A DNA stretch of 64,000 nucleotides from Pseudomonadota bacterium. Lineage in GTDB: Bacteria; Pseudomonadota; Gammaproteobacteria; Steroidobacterales; Steroidobacteraceae. Shown one piece after another: positions 55,983 to 64,000 of the stretch (positions are counted from its first letter, which is position 1; the number at the start of each line of letters is the position of its first letter). The DNA is taken from positions 1-64,000 of the forward strand of contig JAJYUL010000002.1 in the NCBI GenBank assembly GCA_021792555.1. The letters run 5' to 3'. The notes beneath the pieces were generated by a model. That model was not told where the DNA came from. It was given only the letters and a program-made list of their open reading frames with translations, and did not search any database. Both the position numbers and the translations under genes were made by a program.

Positions 55983-56234
55983 ATGTTTAAGAAGCTCGTC
56001 CCTGTACTCGCTGCGCTGCTGGTTGCCGGCTCGCTGGCTGCCGCCCCCATTGCCGCCGTCGCAGCTCCGGCCCCTGCCGCCAAGCACCACGTCGTGCACA
56101 AGAAGATGGTGCACAAGAAGTGGACCCGCAAGGCCGCCCACAAGAAGTGGACCAAGAAGGCCGTGCACAAGAAGTGGCACAAGAAGCCCATGAAGCACAT
56201 GGCCATGAAGCACATGGCCAAGAAGAAGGCCTGA
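55983..56234 (+). CDS. Small exported His/Lys-rich repeat protein (Asr-like)
   Basis: An 83-residue precursor. A signal peptide (about 1-27, ending AAVAAPAP) precedes about 50 residues made almost entirely of Lys, His, Ala, Trp and Met in irregular repeats of the HKKW(T/H)(R/K)KA type, ending in two KHMA units. The mature part is strongly basic. It resembles the acid-shock protein Asr of enterobacteria in plan, not in detailed sequence. GGAG stands 6 bp before the ATG at 55983, favouring it over the ATG at 55977. An extended -10 (TGCAATAAT, 55903-55911) precedes it and a good terminator follows. A role in acid or metal buffering of the periplasm is inferred. Confidence 0.7.
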   Translation: MFKKLVPVLAALLVAGSLAAAPIAAVAAPAPAAKHHVVHKKMVHKKWTRKAAHKKWTKKAVHKKWHKKPMKHMAMKHMAKKKA

Positions 56235-56255
56235 GCCGTACCGGCTGATGCCCGA

Positions 56256-56283
56256 AGAGCCCCGCCCCGAGCGGGGCTCTTTC
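56256..56283 (+). terminator. Rho-independent terminator of the His/Lys-rich gene
   Basis: AGAGCCCCGC (56256-56265), loop CCCGA and GCGGGGCTCT (56271-56280) make a perfect 10-bp stem followed by TTCGTTTC. This is the most canonical terminator in the window. Confidence 0.8.
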
Positions 56284-56323
56284 GTTTCGGCCCGGCGTAA
56301 CGCGCCGGTGCCGCCCCTGCCCC

Positions 56324-56329
56324 TACAAT
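56324..56329 (+). promoter_or_regulatory. -10 box (TACAAT) 7 bp before the kef-type ATG
   Basis: TACAAT at 56324-56329 lies 7 bp before the ATG at 56337, with no ribosome binding site between. The transcript should be leaderless. Confidence 0.5.
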
Positions 56330-56336
56330 AGACCGG

Positions 56337-58316
56337 ATGCAGCCGCTCACCGAGATGCTGGTTCTGCTGGCCGCAGCGGTACTGCTGGTGACCATCGCGC
56401 GCCGGCTCGCCCTGCCGACGGCGCTCCCGTACCTGGCCGTCGGCCTTGCCTGCGGCCCGCACGCCCTCGGCGTGGTGAGCGGCTCGGCGACGGTGGCCCT
56501 GCTCGCCGAGCTGGGCGTCGCCTTCCTGCTGTTCACGCTGGGACTGGACGTCTCCCTGCCGCGCATGATCGCCATGCGGCGCGAGGTATTCGGCCTCGGC
56601 GCAGCGCAGGTCGGCGCCACGACTCTGGCGTTCGCCCTGCTCGGGCGGCTCGCCGGCCTCGCCTGGCCGGCCGCGGTGGTCGCCGGCGGCGCCATCGCGA
56701 TGAGCTCGACCGCCATCCTGCTGCACCAGCTGACCGAACGGGCCGAACTGAACCGCACGCACGGCCGGCTCGCCTTCAGCATGCTGCTGTTCCAGGACCT
56801 GGCGTTCGTGCCGCTGCTGGCGCTCGCTTCGGCGCTCGGTCCGGGCACGAACCACCACTTCGACCTGCGCGCCGCGCTGCTCGCCGCGGCCGGCGGCGCG
56901 CTCGCCATCGGCGCGGTGCTGGCCGCCGGCCGCTGGCTGCTGCGCCCGCTGTTTCACGAGATCGCCCACAGCCGGCTGCGCGAGCTGTTCACCCTCGCGG
57001 CGCTGCTCGTGGTCATCGGCGCGGCCTGGGTGTCGCGCCTCGCCGACCTCTCGGCGGGCCTCGGGGCGTTTCTCGCCGGCATGATGCTCGCCGAGACCGA
57101 GTACCGCCATCAGCTCGAGTCGGTGCTGCGGCCGTTCCGCGACATTCTGCTCGGCGTGTTCTTCGTCTCGGTCGGCATGCTGCTCGATGTCCATCGGCTG
57201 GCCGGCCAGGCCGGCATCGTGCTCGCCCTGCTCGCCCTCATCGTGCTGCTGAAGGCGGCAATCGCCGCGCTGGTGACGCGTCCGTTCGCCGGCTCGCGCT
57301 TCAAGGCGCTGCGCACGGGCATCGTGATCGCGATCGGCGGGGAGTTCGGCGTCGCTCTGGGCAGCGTCGCGCTCGCCGATCGCGTGCTGCCCGCGCGCTT
57401 CGGTCAGCCGCTGCTGCTCGCCCTGGTGCTCTCGATGGTGTTGAGCCCGTTGCTGCTGAATCACAACAAGCGGATCGCCCGGCTGCTGCTGCGCGAGCGC
57501 GGTCCGCCGCAGCATACCGCATACGAGCGCGAGAGCGCGGCAACCGGCGCCATCGGCCAGCGCGCGCACGTCATTCTCTGCGGGTTCGGGCGCGTCGGAC
57601 AGAACGTGGCGCGTGTGCTTGAAGCGCAGGGATTCGAGTACATCGCGCTCGATCTGGACCCGGCGCGCATCGGCGCGGCGCGCCAGGCGGGCGATCCGGT
57701 CATCTACGGTGACTCCTCCGACGAGCAGATTCTCGAGCTTGCGGGGCTCGCCACCGCCACGGCGGTGGTGATCACCTTCGCCGATCCCGCCACGGCGCTC
57801 GGCATCCTGCGCACGGTGCGCGCCGAGCGGCCGGATGTGCCGGTTCTGGTGCGCACGCAGGACGACTCGCGCCTGCTCGAACTGCAGGCGGCCGGCGCGA
57901 CCGAGGTAGTGCCGGAGACCTTCGAGGCGAGCCTGATGCTGGTCTCGCACGTGCTGATGCTGCTGCAGGTGCCGGTCTCGCGCGTGGTGCGGCTGATCGG
58001 CGAGATCCGCGGCGACCGCTACAGCGTGCTGCGCACGATCGTGCGGCGCACCGGCGCGCTGCCGCTCGATGAGTCGCACGAATTCCGCGAGGAAGTCAAA
58101 TCGGTGGTGGTGCCGCCGGGGGCCTGGGCGGTCGGACGCATGCTGGGGGACCTGCGGGCACGCGGCGTACAGGTCACGGTGACGGGGGTCCGCCGCCACG
58201 GCATCCTCGGCCGCAACCCGGCCGAGAGCACGGTCCTGCGCGATGGGGACGTCGTGGTGCTCTACGGGACGCCCGAGGAGCTCGAACGGGCCGAAGCGGT
58301 CCTGCTCGCCGGCTGA
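56337..58316 (+). CDS. KefB/KefC-type monovalent cation:proton antiporter with RCK domains
   Basis: A 659-residue CPA2-family transporter. About 12 membrane helices occupy residues 1-385 (ELGVAFLLFTLGLDVSL; FQDLAFVPLLAL; GAFLAGMMLAETEYRHQLE). A cytoplasmic RCK_N/TrkA-N domain follows with HVILCGFGRVGQNVARVLE at about 403-421, then an RCK_C domain to the end (EVKSVVVPPGAWAVGRML). It exports K+ (or Na+) in exchange for protons under control of NAD(H) or glutathione-type ligands. No KefF/KefG ancillary gene is adjacent. Confidence 0.88.
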   Translation: MQPLTEMLVLLAAAVLLVTIARRLALPTALPYLAVGLACGPHALGVVSGSATVALLAELGVAFLLFTLGLDVSLPRMIAMRREVFGLGAAQVGATTLAFALLGRLAGLAWPAAVVAGGAIAMSSTAILLHQLTERAELNRTHGRLAFSMLLFQDLAFVPLLALASALGPGTNHHFDLRAALLAAAGGALAIGAVLAAGRWLLRPLFHEIAHSRLRELFTLAALLVVIGAAWVSRLADLSAGLGAFLAGMMLAETEYRHQLESVLRPFRDILLGVFFVSVGMLLDVHRLAGQAGIVLALLALIVLLKAAIAALVTRPFAGSRFKALRTGIVIAIGGEFGVALGSVALADRVLPARFGQPLLLALVLSMVLSPLLLNHNKRIARLLLRERGPPQHTAYERESAATGAIGQRAHVILCGFGRVGQNVARVLEAQGFEYIALDLDPARIGAARQAGDPVIYGDSSDEQILELAGLATATAVVITFADPATALGILRTVRAERPDVPVLVRTQDDSRLLELQAAGATEVVPETFEASLMLVSHVLMLLQVPVSRVVRLIGEIRGDRYSVLRTIVRRTGALPLDESHEFREEVKSVVVPPGAWAVGRMLGDLRARGVQVTVTGVRRHGILGRNPAESTVLRDGDVVVLYGTPEELERAEAVLLAG

Positions 58317-58330
58317 GGGGCGCGCTGGGC

Positions 58331-58336
58331 TACAAT
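58331..58336 (+). promoter_or_regulatory. -10 box (TACAAT) 9 bp before the ppc GTG
   Basis: TACAAT at 58331-58336 is followed by the GTG start at 58346, nine bases later, with no Shine-Dalgarno sequence. Transcription would begin within a few bases of the start codon. It lies only 15 bp past the upstream stop codon, giving ppc its own promoter. Confidence 0.45.
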
Positions 58337-58345
58337 CGCGCGCCG

Positions 58346-61063
58346 GTGAACCGAAGCGACATCCAATTCCCCCCCGAACACGCCGCACTGCGCGCAGACG
58401 TGCACGCGCTCGGGGAGCTGATCGGGCAGATCCTGCGCGAACAGGGCGGGCAGCCGCTGTTCGAGCTGGTCGAGCTCGACCGGCGCGCGGCGATCGCCCG
58501 CCGCGAAGGCAGTGCCGAGGCGGCCGCCGAGCTCGCCGCCTCGGTCCATGACCGCCCCCCGGCGCTCGCCCGCGAGCTGGTGCGCGCCTTCTCGATGTGG
58601 TTCCGCACCGTGAACCTCGCCGAGAGCGTGCACCGGATCCGCCGCCGGCGCGAATACTTCCGCCACACCGATCACCCGCAGCCCGGAGGCGTCGAGAGCG
58701 CCATCGCCGAGCTCGCCGGCAAGGGCATGTCGCTCGAGCAGGTCTTGAGGCTGATCGAGCGGCTACGCATCGAGCCGGTCTTCTCGGCTCACTCCCTGCA
58801 GGCGACCCGGCGCACGCTGCTGCGCAAGCAGCAGCGCGTGGCGCAGCGGCTGCTCGCCAGCCTCGACCCGACGCTCACCCCGCAGGAGGTGCGCGGCCAA
58901 TGGAACGGCATCCGTTTCGAGCTGACGACCGCCTGGCAGACCGAGGAGCTGCCGCGCAAGCAGTTGACCGTGGGCGATGAGCGCGAGCAGGTGGTGTTCT
59001 ACCTGGTCGAGATCCTCTACCGCGTGGTGCCGGCGTTCTACGAGGAAATCGCGCTCGCGCTCGGCAAGGTATTCGGCGTGCCGGCTGATTCGATCGAGCT
59101 GCCGTGCATCCTGCGCTTCGGCTCATGGGTGGGCGGGGATATGGACGGCCATCCCGAGGTGCATGCGCGCACCATCCGCGAGACGCTCGCGCGCCACCAG
59201 CACATCCTGCTCGGCGCCTACATCGCCGAGTGCCAGAAGCTCGCCGAGCGGCTCTCGCAGGGCGAGCGGCGAACCAATGTCTCGGCGAAGCTCACGCAGC
59301 GTATCGAGGAGTACACGCGGCTCGCCCCCGGGGCGCGCCCGGCGATGCTCGGCCGCCGCGACCGCATGCCCTACAGGCTGTTCCTCTCGCAGCTCGCGCT
59401 GCGCCTGCGCGAGACGCAGGACGGCCGGGGTAAGGGGTACGACAATGCCCAGCACTTCCGCGACGACGTGCAGCTGATCGCCGAGAGCCTGCAGGCCAAC
59501 AAGGGCGCCACCGCGGGCCTGTTCCAGATCCGCCGCCTCCTGCGGCGCATCGACACCTTCGGCTTTCATCTGGCGAGCCTCGATGTGCGCCAGCACGCCA
59601 GCGTGCTGCATCAGATCATCGCCCAGGGCAGCAACGATCCGGCCTGGCCGAGCCGCTCGAGCGGCGAGCGCGCTCGGCTGCTCACCGAGGCGCTGGAGAA
59701 GGACACCGGCCCGCGCGTGGAGCTCGACGCGCTCGCCCGGCGCAACCTCGCGGTGTTCGAGACTTTTGCGCAGATCCGCCACCGCTACGGCCCGCAGGCG
59801 ATCGGCTCGTTCGTGGTGAGCGGCGCGGAAGGCGTGGATGATGTGCTCGCCGCCATGCTGCTCGCGCGCTGGGCGTCGGTGTTCGACAAGAGCACCGGCG
59901 AGGTGACGCTCGACATCGCGCCGCAGTTCGAGTCGATCGCCGCGCTCGAGCGCTGTGGCTCGATCATGCAGCAGCTGCTGGCCGAGCCGGCCTACGCGCG
60001 CCACCTGGAAGGCCGCGGTGGGCGGCAGAACGTTCTGCTCGGCTATTCCGACAGCAACATGGAGGCGGGCCCGTGCGCCTCGCGCTTCGCACTTCATCAG
60101 GCCGAGCGCACGCTCACGGCGAGCGTCGGCACGGCCGTGCAGAATCTCGCGATCATGCACGTGCGCGGCGCGAGTCTGGCGCGCGGCGGGGCGCGCATCG
60201 ACCGGCTGGTGAAGTCCGCCCCGCCGGGCTCGGCGAACGGCGTGCTGCGCCTGCGCGAGCAGGGTGAAACGATCAAGCAGGGCTACGGATTGCGCCCGAT
60301 CGCGATGCGCACGCTGGAGAGGGCCTTCAACGCCATCAGCCTCGCGACCGCCGAGCGCGCCCCGCGCGCGACGCCGCCGGCGCACATCGACTGCGCCGCG
60401 ACGCTCGCAGCGGTCAGCCGCGATGCGTACCGGGCGCTGGTGTACGAGGAGCACGAGTTCCACGAGTTCTTCCGCGCGGTAACCCCGATCGACGTCATCG
60501 AGCGCATGCAGGTCGGCTCCCGCTCTGTGCACCGGCACGCTGGAGAGGGTATCGAAGGGCTCCTGCCGGTGCCGTGGGTGTTCGCCTGGACCCAGACCCG
60601 CCACATGCTGCCGGCATGGTTCGGCGCCGGCTCGGGTCTGAAGGCCGCCGCCGAGCGGCACGGCGCGCAGACGCTGCGCGCGATGTACGCCGAGTGGAAT
60701 TTCCTGCGCAATCTGATCGACGACGTCGAGTCGATGCTGGCGCGCGCCGACCTGCAGATCGCCGCGGCATATCACTCGCTCGTGCCCGAGCCGTTGCGGC
60801 GCTTTGCGGAGGTGATCCGCGCCGAGTACGAGCTGACGCGCGATCAGGTGCTGACGCTGAAGGATGCCGGGGAGCTGCTCGACGGCGACCCGATGCTGCA
60901 GCGGGCCATCCGTCTGCGCAATCCGTACATCGATCCGATGAATCTCATGCAGGTCGACCTGCTGGCGCGCTGGCGGGCCGGGGGGCGCGCCGACCGCGAT
61001 CTGTTCGAGGCGCTGTTGGTCAGCACCACCGGCATCGCGCAGGGCCTGCAAAGCACGGGATGA
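58346..61063 (+). CDS. ppc: Phosphoenolpyruvate carboxylase, divergent (HPTE motif replaced)
   Basis: A 905-residue PEPC-family protein of full length, ending in the family's xxTG (QSTG). Conserved parts include HFVLF-like QVVFYLVEILYRVVP, the C-terminal VFAWTQTRHMLPAWFGAGS and LRNPYIDPMN. Active-site blocks differ from the norm. TAHPTE reads SAHSLQ (H149 kept). GGDRDGNP reads GGDMDGHP (M266). SDSAKDAG reads SDSNMEAG (M572 for the Lys). FHGRGGSxGRGG reads MHVRGASLARGG, keeping H605, R607 and R613. Some changes may be normal for the clade to which this enzyme belongs; loss of the PTE of HPTE is more surprising. Activity as oxaloacetate-forming PEPC is thus likely but not certain. The start is GTG. 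Confidence 0.85.
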   Translation: MNRSDIQFPPEHAALRADVHALGELIGQILREQGGQPLFELVELDRRAAIARREGSAEAAAELAASVHDRPPALARELVRAFSMWFRTVNLAESVHRIRRRREYFRHTDHPQPGGVESAIAELAGKGMSLEQVLRLIERLRIEPVFSAHSLQATRRTLLRKQQRVAQRLLASLDPTLTPQEVRGQWNGIRFELTTAWQTEELPRKQLTVGDEREQVVFYLVEILYRVVPAFYEEIALALGKVFGVPADSIELPCILRFGSWVGGDMDGHPEVHARTIRETLARHQHILLGAYIAECQKLAERLSQGERRTNVSAKLTQRIEEYTRLAPGARPAMLGRRDRMPYRLFLSQLALRLRETQDGRGKGYDNAQHFRDDVQLIAESLQANKGATAGLFQIRRLLRRIDTFGFHLASLDVRQHASVLHQIIAQGSNDPAWPSRSSGERARLLTEALEKDTGPRVELDALARRNLAVFETFAQIRHRYGPQAIGSFVVSGAEGVDDVLAAMLLARWASVFDKSTGEVTLDIAPQFESIAALERCGSIMQQLLAEPAYARHLEGRGGRQNVLLGYSDSNMEAGPCASRFALHQAERTLTASVGTAVQNLAIMHVRGASLARGGARIDRLVKSAPPGSANGVLRLREQGETIKQGYGLRPIAMRTLERAFNAISLATAERAPRATPPAHIDCAATLAAVSRDAYRALVYEEHEFHEFFRAVTPIDVIERMQVGSRSVHRHAGEGIEGLLPVPWVFAWTQTRHMLPAWFGAGSGLKAAAERHGAQTLRAMYAEWNFLRNLIDDVESMLARADLQIAAAYHSLVPEPLRRFAEVIRAEYELTRDQVLTLKDAGELLDGDPMLQRAIRLRNPYIDPMNLMQVDLLARWRAGGRADRDLFEALLVSTTGIAQGLQSTG

Positions 61064-61581
61064 GCACCGCCATGATCGAGATCCGTCCGGCCGTCGCGGC
61101 CGACGTCGAGCAGATCCTCGAGTTCATCCGCGAACTCGCCCGCTACGAGCGCCTCGAGCACGAGGTGGTCGCGACCACTGCGAATCTGCGCGAGTCGCTG
61201 TTCGGCGCGCACCCCTTCGCGGAAGTGGTGTTCGCGTGCCGGCAGGGCGAAGCGGTGGGCTTTGCGCTCTTCTTTCACAACTTCTCGACGTTCAAGGGCC
61301 AGCCGGGGATTTACCTCGAGGACCTGTACGTCAAACCGCACATGCGCGGGCAGGGCATCGGCCGGCAGCTGCTGCGGCATCTGGCACGTCTGGCCATCGA
61401 GCGGCGCTGCGCCCGGCTGGAGTGGGCGGTGCTCGAGTGGAATGCCCCGTCGATCGCCTTCTACCGCAACCTCGGCGCGCAGCCGATGCAGGACTGGCGG
61501 ATCTTCCGGCTGACCGGCGAGCCGCTCGAACAACTCGCCACCTCAGAGGCGGGCGCCGCGCTGTCGCTGAACGAGCGCTGA
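61060..61581 (+). CDS. GNAT-family N-acetyltransferase
   Basis: A 173-residue GNAT protein. EIRPAVAADVEQILEFIRELARYERLE opens the fold, and VKPHMRGQGIGRQLLRHL (about 109-126) is the acetyl-CoA-binding motif A. WNAPSIAFYRNLGA forms motif B. It resembles diamine/spermidine acetyltransferase-like and thialysine acetyltransferases in its N-terminal part, but the substrate is not certain. The ATG at 61060 overlaps the ppc stop (ATGA); an ATG 12 bp later is an alternative. It is coupled to ppc. Confidence 0.85.
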   Translation: MSTAMIEIRPAVAADVEQILEFIRELARYERLEHEVVATTANLRESLFGAHPFAEVVFACRQGEAVGFALFFHNFSTFKGQPGIYLEDLYVKPHMRGQGIGRQLLRHLARLAIERRCARLEWAVLEWNAPSIAFYRNLGAQPMQDWRIFRLTGEPLEQLATSEAGAALSLNER

Positions 61582-61723
61582 ACCGTTGCCGCAGCCCCGC
61601 AGCCAACTCCCATCGCCCCCCGGTCTGCGGTAAGCTTCGCGCAACGGGATGGGTTAGGGTAATCGCGCACAGCGCGCCGCTCGACGCGCACCCGGCCCGC
61701 CCGAGCACTGGAGTAAACCTGAC

Positions 61724-62548
61724 ATGCGCATTCGTTCCCGCTTGCTCTCGGCGCTGGCCGGCGTGCTGTTCGCACTGGCGACGGTCGCCGCACACGCGCA
61801 GGCCCTGGAGGAAGGCCGGCTGCTGCTCGCCACCCAGGTTCTGAACGATCTGAAGGGCACTCGCGATCAAGGCATCCCCCAGTGGCTGCTGCAGCGCGCC
61901 TACGGCATCGCGGTGATTCCGGGGCTCACCAAGGTCGCTTTCTTCTTCGGCGCGCGCCGCGGGCACGGCGTTCTGGTCGTGCGCAAGCCCGACGGGCGCT
62001 TCTCCAGTCCCGTGTTCATCACCATCACCGGAGGCAGCTTCGGCTTTCAGTGGGGCGTGCAGAAGACCGACCTGGTACTGGTGTTCACCTCGCGCAAGGG
62101 CGTCGCGGGCTTGAGCGGCGGCAAGGTGACACTCGGTGCGTCCGCCTCCGTGGCGGCCGGGCCGGTCGGCCGGCAGGCCTCCGCGGCCACCGTGCAGACC
62201 TTCAACGCCGCCGTGTACTCCTACTCGCACAACAAGGGGCTGTTCGCGGGCGTGGCGATCGACGGCTCGGAGCTGACGGTCGACAACGGCGCGGACGCGG
62301 ATTTCTATCGCCAGCCGCACGTGCGCGCCTCGCAGATCATGTCCGGGTCGGTCTCGAGCAGCAATTACGCGGCCAGCCGCTTCCTGAACGCGGTCGATAC
62401 CGCCGCCGGGATGCCGGGCGAATCATCCTCCGCGGCGACTCCGGCGGCTGCCGCCACGCCTGCGGCACCGTCTTCCTCGGCCGCCCAGGCGTACCCGCTC
62501 GAGCAGCAGAGCCCCCCGAGCACCCCGCCGAGCACTCCGCCGAATTGA
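61724..62548 (+). CDS. YSC84/SYLF-domain exported protein
   Basis: A 274-residue exported protein. The signal peptide runs to about residue 25 (cleavage near AHAQA). The SYLF/YSC84 lipid-binding domain spans about 28-225, with YGIAVIPGLTKVAFFFGARRGHGVLVVR, GGSFGFQWGVQKTDLVLVFTS and AVYSYSHNKGLFAGVAIDGS. The last 50 residues are Ala/Ser/Pro-rich and end in a PSTPPSTPPN tail. Function in bacteria is unclear; membrane lipid binding is known of the fold. It stands alone, 142 bp after the GNAT gene. Confidence 0.87.
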   Translation: MRIRSRLLSALAGVLFALATVAAHAQALEEGRLLLATQVLNDLKGTRDQGIPQWLLQRAYGIAVIPGLTKVAFFFGARRGHGVLVVRKPDGRFSSPVFITITGGSFGFQWGVQKTDLVLVFTSRKGVAGLSGGKVTLGASASVAAGPVGRQASAATVQTFNAAVYSYSHNKGLFAGVAIDGSELTVDNGADADFYRQPHVRASQIMSGSVSSSNYAASRFLNAVDTAAGMPGESSSAATPAAAATPAAPSSSAAQAYPLEQQSPPSTPPSTPPN

Positions 62549-62676
62549 TCCACCCGACCGGGGGCCGCCGTGCCGGCGGTCCCCGGGGCGTTGGCGGACG
62601 CGCCTTCCGTTCATCGAATGAGAGAGGCGCTCCCGGGGCGGATGCGGCACAGTAGCCGCCTCAGCCGGAGCCGCCC

Positions 62677-63900
62677 TTGAACGACACCGTCGCCCGCACA
62701 CACGCCGCGCAGGCGGCCAGCCAGACCGCCTTCGCGGTGCTCGCTGCCATCAGCTTCAGCCATCTGCTGAACGACATGATGCAGTCGCTGCTGCCGGCGC
62801 TGTATCCGATGCTCAAGGCGCACTACGATCTGTCGTTCGGACAGATCGGCGCGCTGACCTTCACGTATCAGATCACCGCCTCGATCCTGCAGCCGCTCGT
62901 CGGACGCTACACGGACGGACGTCCGCGCCCCTACTCGCTCTCAATGGGGATGGGTTTCACGCTCTGCGGCCTCGCCCTGCTCGCCTATGCGCACACCTAT
63001 GCGCTGCTGCTCGGGGCTGCCGCCCTGATCGGCACCGGCTCATCGGTGTTTCATCCGGAATCCTCGCGCGTGGCGCGCATGGCTTCCGGCGGGCGGCACG
63101 GGCTCGCGCAATCGGTGTTTCAGGTCGGCGGCAACCTCGGCTCCTCGGTCGGGCCGCTGCTCGCCGCGTTCATCGTCCTGCCGTACGGCCAATCGAGCGT
63201 GGTCTGGTTTTCGTGCGCGGCGCTGGTGGGAATGTTCGTGCTGTTGCAGGTCGGCCACTGGTATCGCACGCACGGACTGCAACGGCTCACGCCGCGCAGC
63301 GTGAGTGCGCCCGAGGCGGCCCCGACACGCAAACACGTCACGGTGGCCATCAGCGTGCTGCTCGCGCTCATCTTCTCGAAGTATTTCTATCTGGCCAGCC
63401 TGACCAGCTACTACACGCTGTACCTGATCAGCCGCTTCCATGTCTCGATCCAGAGCGCGCAGATCCATCTGTTCGTGTTTCTCGGCTCGGTCGCGGCCGG
63501 CACCCTCATCGGCGGGCCGATCGGCGACCGGATCGGCCGCAAGTACGTGATCTGGGGCTCGATCGTCGGGGTGTTGCCGTTCACGCTGCTGCTGCCGCAT
63601 GCCAACCTCTTCTGGACCGGCGTGCTGACGGTGCCGATCGGCATGATCCTCGCTTCGGCCTTCCCCGCGATCATCGTGTACGCGCAGGAATTGCTTCCGG
63701 GGCGCACCGGCACCGTGGCCGGATTGTTCTTCGGTTTCGCCTTCGGCATGGGGGGCATCGGCGCGGCGGTGCTCGGTCGGCTCGCCGACTCGGCCGGCAT
63801 CGACCTGGTCTACCGGTTGTGCGCGTGGCTGCCCGTGATCGGTCTGCTCGCCGGCTTCCTGCCCGATATCGGCCGGCCGCGCCGCGAAGCGGCGCAGTGA
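62677..63900 (+). CDS. MFS transporter, fosmidomycin-resistance (Fsr)-like
   Basis: A 407-residue MFS protein with about 12 helices. FSHLLNDMMQSLLPALYPMLKAHYDLSFGQIGALTFTYQITASILQP and GTGSSVFHPESSRVARMASGGRHGLAQSVFQVGGNLGSSVGPLLAA are hallmarks of the Fsr family. The MFS loop motif GGPIGDRIGRKYVIWGS is in the second half. Family members export fosmidomycin and probably other small molecules. The start is TTG at 62677 with GGAG upstream. A hairpin follows the stop. Confidence 0.87.
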   Translation: MNDTVARTHAAQAASQTAFAVLAAISFSHLLNDMMQSLLPALYPMLKAHYDLSFGQIGALTFTYQITASILQPLVGRYTDGRPRPYSLSMGMGFTLCGLALLAYAHTYALLLGAAALIGTGSSVFHPESSRVARMASGGRHGLAQSVFQVGGNLGSSVGPLLAAFIVLPYGQSSVVWFSCAALVGMFVLLQVGHWYRTHGLQRLTPRSVSAPEAAPTRKHVTVAISVLLALIFSKYFYLASLTSYYTLYLISRFHVSIQSAQIHLFVFLGSVAAGTLIGGPIGDRIGRKYVIWGSIVGVLPFTLLLPHANLFWTGVLTVPIGMILASAFPAIIVYAQELLPGRTGTVAGLFFGFAFGMGGIGAAVLGRLADSAGIDLVYRLCAWLPVIGLLAGFLPDIGRPRREAAQ

Positions 63901-63945
63901 CAAACCGCTCCAGGGATCCCCCTGTGCCGGGCTCTGCACCGGTGC

Positions 63946-63964
63946 GGCGGGAACCCTTCCCGCC
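63946..63964. terminator. Hairpin after the Fsr-like gene
   Basis: GGCGGGAA (63946-63953), loop CCC and TTCCCGCC (63957-63964) form a perfect 8-bp stem 45 bp past the stop. A minus-strand gene may end at 63980 (a TGA preceded by codons for IAPYVT up to the window edge), in which case the hairpin would serve both; too little is visible to call that gene. Confidence 0.5.
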
Positions 63965-64000
63965 CCGAGAACAGTGCGTTCAGGTCACGTAGGGCGCGAT

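Noticed and set aside
55965-58388. 807-codon minus-strand frame over the Kef-type gene
   Set aside because: Its Gln/Arg/His-rich sequence is the usual reverse reading of Leu/Ala-rich membrane protein DNA.

Overview
The window reads as a chromosomal segment of a high-GC gammaproteobacterium that oxidises reduced sulfur but also carries a broad organotrophic metabolism. The sulfur side rests on aprM-aprB-aprA-sat (reverse APS pathway, sulfite to sulfate with ATP formation) and on a dsrE-tusA-sqr-DUF1641 cluster. The organotrophic side has lactate-type and other MFS transporters, the pentose phosphate pathway, the methylcitrate cycle, the glyoxylate shunt and a branched-chain 2-oxoacid dehydrogenase. 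This taxon call is inference from gene content, since no rRNA or other marker is present. I saw no tRNA, rRNA, CRISPR array, insertion sequence, phage gene or attachment site. Coding density is high, with many 1 to 4 bp ATGA-type overlaps.

Layout. 0.3-1.6 kb: MFS carboxylate transporter (minus). 1.9-7.5 kb: minus-strand operon aprM-aprB-aprA-sat-phosphodiesterase-CBS protein. A LysR regulator (7.7-8.6 kb) diverges from it. 8.9-11.4 kb: minus-strand dsrE-tusA-sqr-DUF1641. 11.4-12.1 kb: largely non-coding. 12.1-16.7 kb: xdhC-mocA-iorA-iorB, a molybdenum hydroxylase with its maturation factors. 16.8-20.8 kb: family X DNA polymerase, an atypical PRPP synthetase and a kinase-like protein. 21.1-26.8 kb: PEP synthase, a CBS protein, phosphofructokinase, a second CBS protein and an Old Yellow Enzyme. 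27.1-33.1 kb: minus-strand tal-glucokinase(ROK)-pgi-gnd-zwf. 33.3-37.2 kb: histidine phosphatase, GST, aldehyde dehydrogenase and LysR. 37.3-40.8 kb: prpC-prpD-prpB. 40.9 kb: a candidate 28-residue membrane microprotein. 41.2-42.3 kb: slyD and a 2OG-Fe(II) oxygenase. 42.3-47 kb: aceB-aceA with a divergent XRE regulator. 47-50.5 kb: bkdA1-bkdA2-bkdB. 50.6-56.3 kb: SUI1 factor, hemJ, GH15 glucoamylase, DUF4136 lipoprotein, nitroreductase, apt and a His/Lys-rich exported protein. 56.3-64 kb: Kef-type antiporter, a divergent PEP carboxylase, GNAT, SYLF protein and an Fsr-like MFS.

How it fits together. Sulfide is handled by SQR, and persulfide sulfur is probably relayed through DsrE/TusA. Sulfite goes through AprBA (anchored by AprM) and Sat to sulfate, consuming AMP and making ATP. 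A cyclic-nucleotide-type phosphodiesterase and a CBS adenylate-binding protein are translationally coupled to sat, which suggests adenylate-linked control of this pathway. Carbon genes link branched-chain amino acid oxidation (bkd) to propionyl-CoA use (prp) and acetyl-CoA use (ace). Glucose from the GH15 enzyme could be phosphorylated by the ROK kinase and enter the pentose phosphate operon.

The most notable items are: the coupled sat-phosphodiesterase-CBS arrangement; a 28-codon membrane microprotein with a strong ribosome binding site; a PEP carboxylase in which the HPTE active-site motif reads HSLQ; a phosphofructokinase with GGNGS in place of GGDGS; and a set of genes whose -10 boxes lie only 6-7 bp before the start codon, suggesting leaderless mRNAs.
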